11,987 bases of DNA from Podila epigama (lineage: Eukaryota > Mortierellomycota > Mortierellomycetes > Mortierellales > Mortierellaceae): positions 1 through 11,987 of the forward strand of contig JAAAVE010000656.1 of the NCBI GenBank assembly GCA_015679605.1, given 5' to 3'. Made by a program: the position numbers and the translations under genes. Shown here piece after piece: positions 8,681 to 11,987 of the stretch. The number at the start of each line of letters is the position of its first letter. Position 1 is the first letter of the stretch. The notes beneath the pieces are model-generated. The model was not told the origin of the DNA. It did no database searches and saw only the letters and a list, made by a program, of their open reading frames with translations.

Positions 8681-8912
8681 TTTTTGTTTCTTGTTTGACT
8701 GGTCTTCAAGATGGATGTGCGCTCGAGTCGAGTGTGTCGTTGGGGTTGGACGCCTCTCTGTTGAGGCATGGATGAGATGAGCTTTGACACCGCCAAGGGC
8801 TGGAACGCGACCATGACCAGCCATGACTAAAGCAACAAAAGCAACAGAGTTTTATTTTTCCGCCGCAGCAGATTACTTGTCATTTACGGGGCGCGACCAG
8901 ATGACGTCTTTG

Positions 8913-8931
8913 TTTTTTTTTTTTTTTTTTT
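8913..8931. repeat. T19 homopolymer tract
   Basis: Nineteen consecutive T residues. Long dA:dT tracts often exclude nucleosomes in fungal promoters, and a CRE-like TGACGTC lies just upstream at 8902-8908. Whether this is the core promoter of the plus-strand gene is not certain. Confidence 0.95.
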
Positions 8932-9016
8932 GTGAGCAAAGCGGAGTGGGCGCTTGTTGTGTGTGAATGTTGTGTTCATGAGTGTGTTGTTTGTGTCAAA
9001 GAACGAGAGTGAGTCT

Positions 9017-9047
9017 GCGTGCGTGCGTGCGTGAGAGAGAGAGAGAG
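9017..9047. repeat. (GCGT)4 followed by (GA)7
   Basis: Four GCGT units run directly into a GA repeat, forming a compound microsatellite in the region upstream of the plus-strand cyclin-like gene. It has no coding interpretation. Confidence 0.9.
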
Positions 9048-9283
9048 TACCTTTTCCGCCCTTCCCCCTCTCCACTTGTCTGACTACTTTCTTGACTTGC
9101 CCTGTCTGACAAACTGAGTAGAGTGAGTGACTGACTGACTTTGCACTCGCGAGCTCCACCTGCTCCATCCCGCTTACTCATTCGTCTTCTCCGCTTTCCA
9201 CCTTGATGAAAAAAAAATAATTGATTTTTGAATCTTCTTTCATCTCTTTTATTCTTTGAACATTATCAATCTCATTCAACAGA

Positions 9284-9371
9284 AACACACATACACACAC
9301 ATACACACACATACACACACACTCACATACTCACAATCTCACATTCAAACACACACACACACACATACACC
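9284..9371. repeat. CA-rich compound microsatellite
   Basis: Repeated ACACAC blocks punctuated by AT and CT (ATACACACAC units), about 88 nt long. It marks the start of a long A/C/T-rich, G-poor leader that runs to the ATG at 10147. Confidence 0.92.
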
Positions 9372-9497
9372 CAATTCAACAATTCAACAAAACACTCGTT
9401 CATTTCACTCACCCCATTGTTCGTATCCATCCAACTTTCTTCAATCTTTTTTTATTTTATTTTTTTTTTCTACCAATATCTTTCCTTGACAATCATA

Positions 9498-9536
9498 ATG
9501 TTCTCCGAGATTACCTGCATCGCACTTTTCTGTTAG
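9498..9536 (+). other. Twelve-codon uORF in the long leader
   Basis: The ATG at 9498 reads MFSEITCIALFC and stops at TAG. It is the last ATG before the main start more than 600 nt later, so if this region is in the mature leader it would be the final uORF met by scanning ribosomes. Its context (CATAATGT) has a favourable A-class purine-free -3, so it is only moderate. Whether it is transcribed is unknown. Confidence 0.25.
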
Positions 9537-10146
9537 GATCTTTTCCTCATCTCCAGCCTTTTCCTAGTTTTTCTAGAGCCACTGCCTCCCTCTCCTCAGC
9601 CTGTCTCAACACCTTTACCTGCGTACTTTCTTCTCTTTGTCTACGGTATTGCTGCGCTTTTTTCACCGCCACTTTCACTCACGTTACTACCACTACAGTT
9701 ACTACTACCACATCTTCCACTACTACTACTACATTTACTACTTCTACTACTCCTACTACTTCTCCTACCACATCCTTGTGTCGTCGCCCTTCCACAACTG
9801 CACATCCTTTTGTTCATATCCCTACCCTTCACGTTCACATCGCTTTCCTCACTCTTCGTCTTCGTTGAAGAGCCTCCACAACAACATCAACACCCTCCAT
9901 CCTCGTACCTTCTTCTTTTCATCATACACGCCCTACAGGTCTTCGTCTCCGTCCTAGCACTACCTACCCCCCTCCCTATCCCATACCTTCTACCTCCACC
10001 AGATCCCTAACCTCGGCCCAACCAAATTAGCCCAGACTTTCTTCTGACTTTACACCGACAGCTTCACCCACTCTACTCTACTCCACTCCACTCCACTCCA
10101 CCTCCACCCCCACTTTCTCTCTTTCTCTCTCTCAGAAGCCATCTTC

Positions 10147-10888
10147 ATGATCCCTCTGACATGTCCAGTACCCAACACACATACCCAACTCCAGCCTGGA
10201 GAATGTCTTGAAAGACGTTCTGACCAGGCTGGACACCTTCGCCAGCATCAGCTACAACAACAACAACATCAACACCAACAGCAGCAGCGCCAGTCTCTCT
10301 ATAACATACACGATAGTCTCTATGTCTCTTCAACTCATCAATCTCAAGGACCCATACCCAGTGACAACAGTCGTAACATCTCTGTCAGCAATAGGTTTTT
10401 TCGTGCTGATGTGGCTTCCACAGTGAACACGACCACAACTCCAGCTGCAGACACCAACTGTTTGACCAATGTTTCAGAAACGGTTTACAACAGCAACAAT
10501 GTTAATAACCAACTCTGTAATCGGAGCAACGACAACAGCAACATATTTGACCGTCAAAAGAGTGCAGACAACCAGTGTCTTTCTTCAGTCAACAGGAAGA
10601 GATCTTTTACTCAACTCGAGAATGGATACCATTCTATCTCCACTGGACAATCCAAGGACAATGTCGCAGCCGTTGACAATGCTACAGTTGACACTGTTGA
10701 GACATCGTTCCCTTGCCCTCGCCTCCAGGCGCAGCAACTGAGCCTTCCTCGGTGGCCTCTCCGCCATGAATCCGCAGTCGCTTCCGAAGCAGCTCCAGTG
10801 CCAGCTCCAGGAGCTGCATTGACCGGTACCCAGCAGTGCCCACCCTATCCCAATGATTTGAAAGCAAACTTTGTGGATTGTCTTGTTG
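10147..10888 (+). CDS. First exon of a probable Pho85-type (Pcl-like) cyclin, 3' part missing
   Basis: The frame from the ATG at 10147 gives 247 codons plus one base before a strong donor, GTGAGT, at 10889. Without splicing it would read only EWG more before a stop. Residues 20-60 are Gln-rich and about 60-200 are Asn/Ser/Thr-rich and probably disordered. Residues 225-247 are more conserved in style and end YPNDLKANFVDCLV. This resembles my recollection of the lead-in to the cyclin box of fungal Pcl/Pho80-family proteins, where LVDTA is common. The phase-1 donor leaves a G that could begin an Asp codon, consistent with that. The cyclin box itself is absent, so the identity is an inference from about a dozen residues. 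The ATG is the only Met in the exon and its context is weak (TTCATGA); an upstream coding exon joined at the CAG ending at 10135 is possible. Confidence 0.45.
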
Positions 10889-11987
10889 GTGAGTGGGGTT
10901 AAATATACCCATTGTGACCCATCATAACTGTCTTTTTCCCCCTCCAATCCATCCATCCATCCATTGCTGCTCCCCCCTTTTGTTTTCACTTTATTTTGAA
11001 TATCGTTCAAGGTTTTAATTTTTTTACTGCGGCATTTTGTTATTTTGCACATCTCATTATTTCCTTCCACGCTTTCGCCTTTTGCGTGCTGACCCAAAGA
11101 GCTCTGTCTATCAAGAGCTTGGTGGCAACAATCACAGATTGACAACACACCCAAGGCGCAGCCTTTATCATTTGTTTTATATTTTTTTGCCCCCTCCATC
11201 TCGTGTTATGTTCCATCAAAAGTGTTCTCGCCTCCGCTCTCTTTTTGTTTACATGGACGGTGGCCGTGGTGTCTCTTTTCAGTCACTTTTTTTTTGGCGG
11301 CAGATGTTTGCGACTTCTACCCAATGCAACGCGTGGTTATTCATAACATGGTATGGTGCGGCGGTGGCTGCAAGTGGAAAAGTGTTGTGCAACTGCAACT
11401 CCTCAAACTGGATTTCTAAGAAATTTGTATTTCTCAGCAAAAGTCGTTTGGAAAAAGAGGCGCGGCTGATTAATATCGCGACATCAAAAAAAAAGAGGTC
11501 CGCAGATCTCGTGCATTCGACGCGCAACCATGGCGCCTCTTCTTCTTCTCTTATATACGTTGGTGACTTGTCATCATCACATTCTTGATCGTCTTTACAC
11601 ATTCTCCACTTCTCCACACATTATTACTACTGTTATTTTTCTTTTTTATATATCTTTTGATCATTCGCCATTTCTTTTTTTTTTCCTTCCCCTCTCTTAC
11701 TCTTACCTTACCCCGCACTCTCACTTACGCACTCACTCTATCACACACACTCATCTACGCACCCTCAATTGACAAACACATCCACACCACCCTTTTCCCA
11801 CTTGAGCGCGTGTCCTAGCTCCCAGCTCATCCCGCTCATCAAAATTATCCCGTTTGCCCATCCCGCAACTCAATTGCAAGCCTTTACTGCCCTCCTCCCA
11901 CTCTTTTCCCTCTACTGGTCATCATTTGACCGCGTTTACCGTGGCTACCTGCACATCAGCCGCACACATCATCATCATCACCCTTTT
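10889..11987 (+). other. Apparent intron or intergenic DNA after the cyclin-like exon
   Basis: No frame on either strand here continues a cyclin box or matches a protein I recognise. The open frames at 11037-11588 (plus) and 11279-11617 (minus) have no family features. It contains an (ATCC)4 repeat (10947-10962), a T-rich first half and a perfect inverted repeat, ATTTCT-A-AGAAAT (11412-11424). From about 11540 to the window end there is a C/T-rich, ATG-free stretch similar to the leader at 9540-10146. It may be an over-1-kb intron containing a second promoter, or the upstream region of another plus-strand gene. Confidence 0.45.

Larger units (their letters stand above)
9180..10146 (+). promoter_or_regulatory. 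Long G-poor, pyrimidine-rich leader of the cyclin-like gene
   Basis: Sequence changes here to C/T/A with very little G, which resembles the sense-strand leader of the RING gene. From 9540 to the ATG at 10147 there is not a single plus-strand ATG in about 600 nt, as expected for a transcribed leader. It contains imperfect ACT/CTA triplets (9684-9780) and an ACTCC-type pentamer repeat (10071-10106). A pyrimidine tract ending in TCTCAG at 10135, 11 nt before the ATG, could be a splice acceptor, so part of this region may be an intron. No TATA box stands out and the start site cannot be fixed. Confidence 0.5.

Noticed and set aside
10585-11199. Minus-strand 204-codon frame overlapping the cyclin-like exon
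   Set aside because: It is antisense to a frame with better coding character, spans the intron and contains no recognisable domain.
11037-11588. Plus-strand 183-codon frame after the cyclin-like exon
   Set aside because: It does not resemble a cyclin box or any other family and crosses T-rich, intron-like DNA.

Overview
The window looks like nuclear DNA from an early-diverging fungus, most likely Mucoromycota and probably a Mortierella-like lineage. The evidence is short GT-AG introns with CTNAC-type branch sites, a fungal-type acidic ribosomal protein P1 gene, very long low-complexity regulatory proteins, homopolymer T/A tracts, and long transcript leaders that are pyrimidine-rich on the sense strand. 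The lineage is an inference from style; no marker gene settles it. There is no sign of prokaryotic operons, a transposon, a CRISPR array or an rRNA/tRNA gene.

Layout. (1) 1-1287, plus strand: the gene for the 60S acidic stalk protein P1 in three exons. It lacks only the A of its ATG, which lies one base outside the window. An unusually long 848-nt intron follows codon 22, and a second intron splits the terminal GFGLFD motif. (2) 1288-1532: a short convergent 3'-3' spacer with an AATAAA signal for P1. (3) 1533-6286, minus strand: a two-exon gene for a 1546-residue protein. It has an N-terminal C3HC4 RING finger interrupted by a 96-residue insertion, then about 1100 residues of disordered, Ser/Gln/acid-rich sequence, a TRAF-type zinc finger, and on the last exon a four-leucine zipper. 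This reads as a TRAF-like E3 ubiquitin ligase without a MATH domain, and it is the most notable gene here. (4) 6287-10146: a 3.9-kb divergent intergenic region. It holds the RING gene's leader with a uORF, many simple repeats, one weak candidate for a spliced micro-ORF, three ACGCGT hexamers, and a long C/T-rich, nearly ATG-free leader for the next gene. (5) 10147-10888, plus strand: the first coding exon (247 codons plus one base) of an Asn/Gln/Ser-rich protein. Its last residues resemble the start of a Pho85-type (Pcl/Pho80) cyclin box. A strong GTGAGT donor follows and no continuation exon was found before the window ends. (6) 10889-11987: apparent intron or intergenic DNA. It ends in a second C/T-rich, ATG-free stretch, either an internal promoter/leader or the leader of another plus-strand gene.

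P1 works on the ribosomal stalk, recruiting translational GTPases. The RING protein is predicted to transfer ubiquitin, with the zipper and zinc finger as assembly or substrate modules. The third gene, if it is a Pcl cyclin, would act with a Pho85-like kinase. They do not form an evident pathway. The RING gene and the putative cyclin gene are divergently arranged and could share regulatory DNA, but nearly 4 kb separates their start codons.
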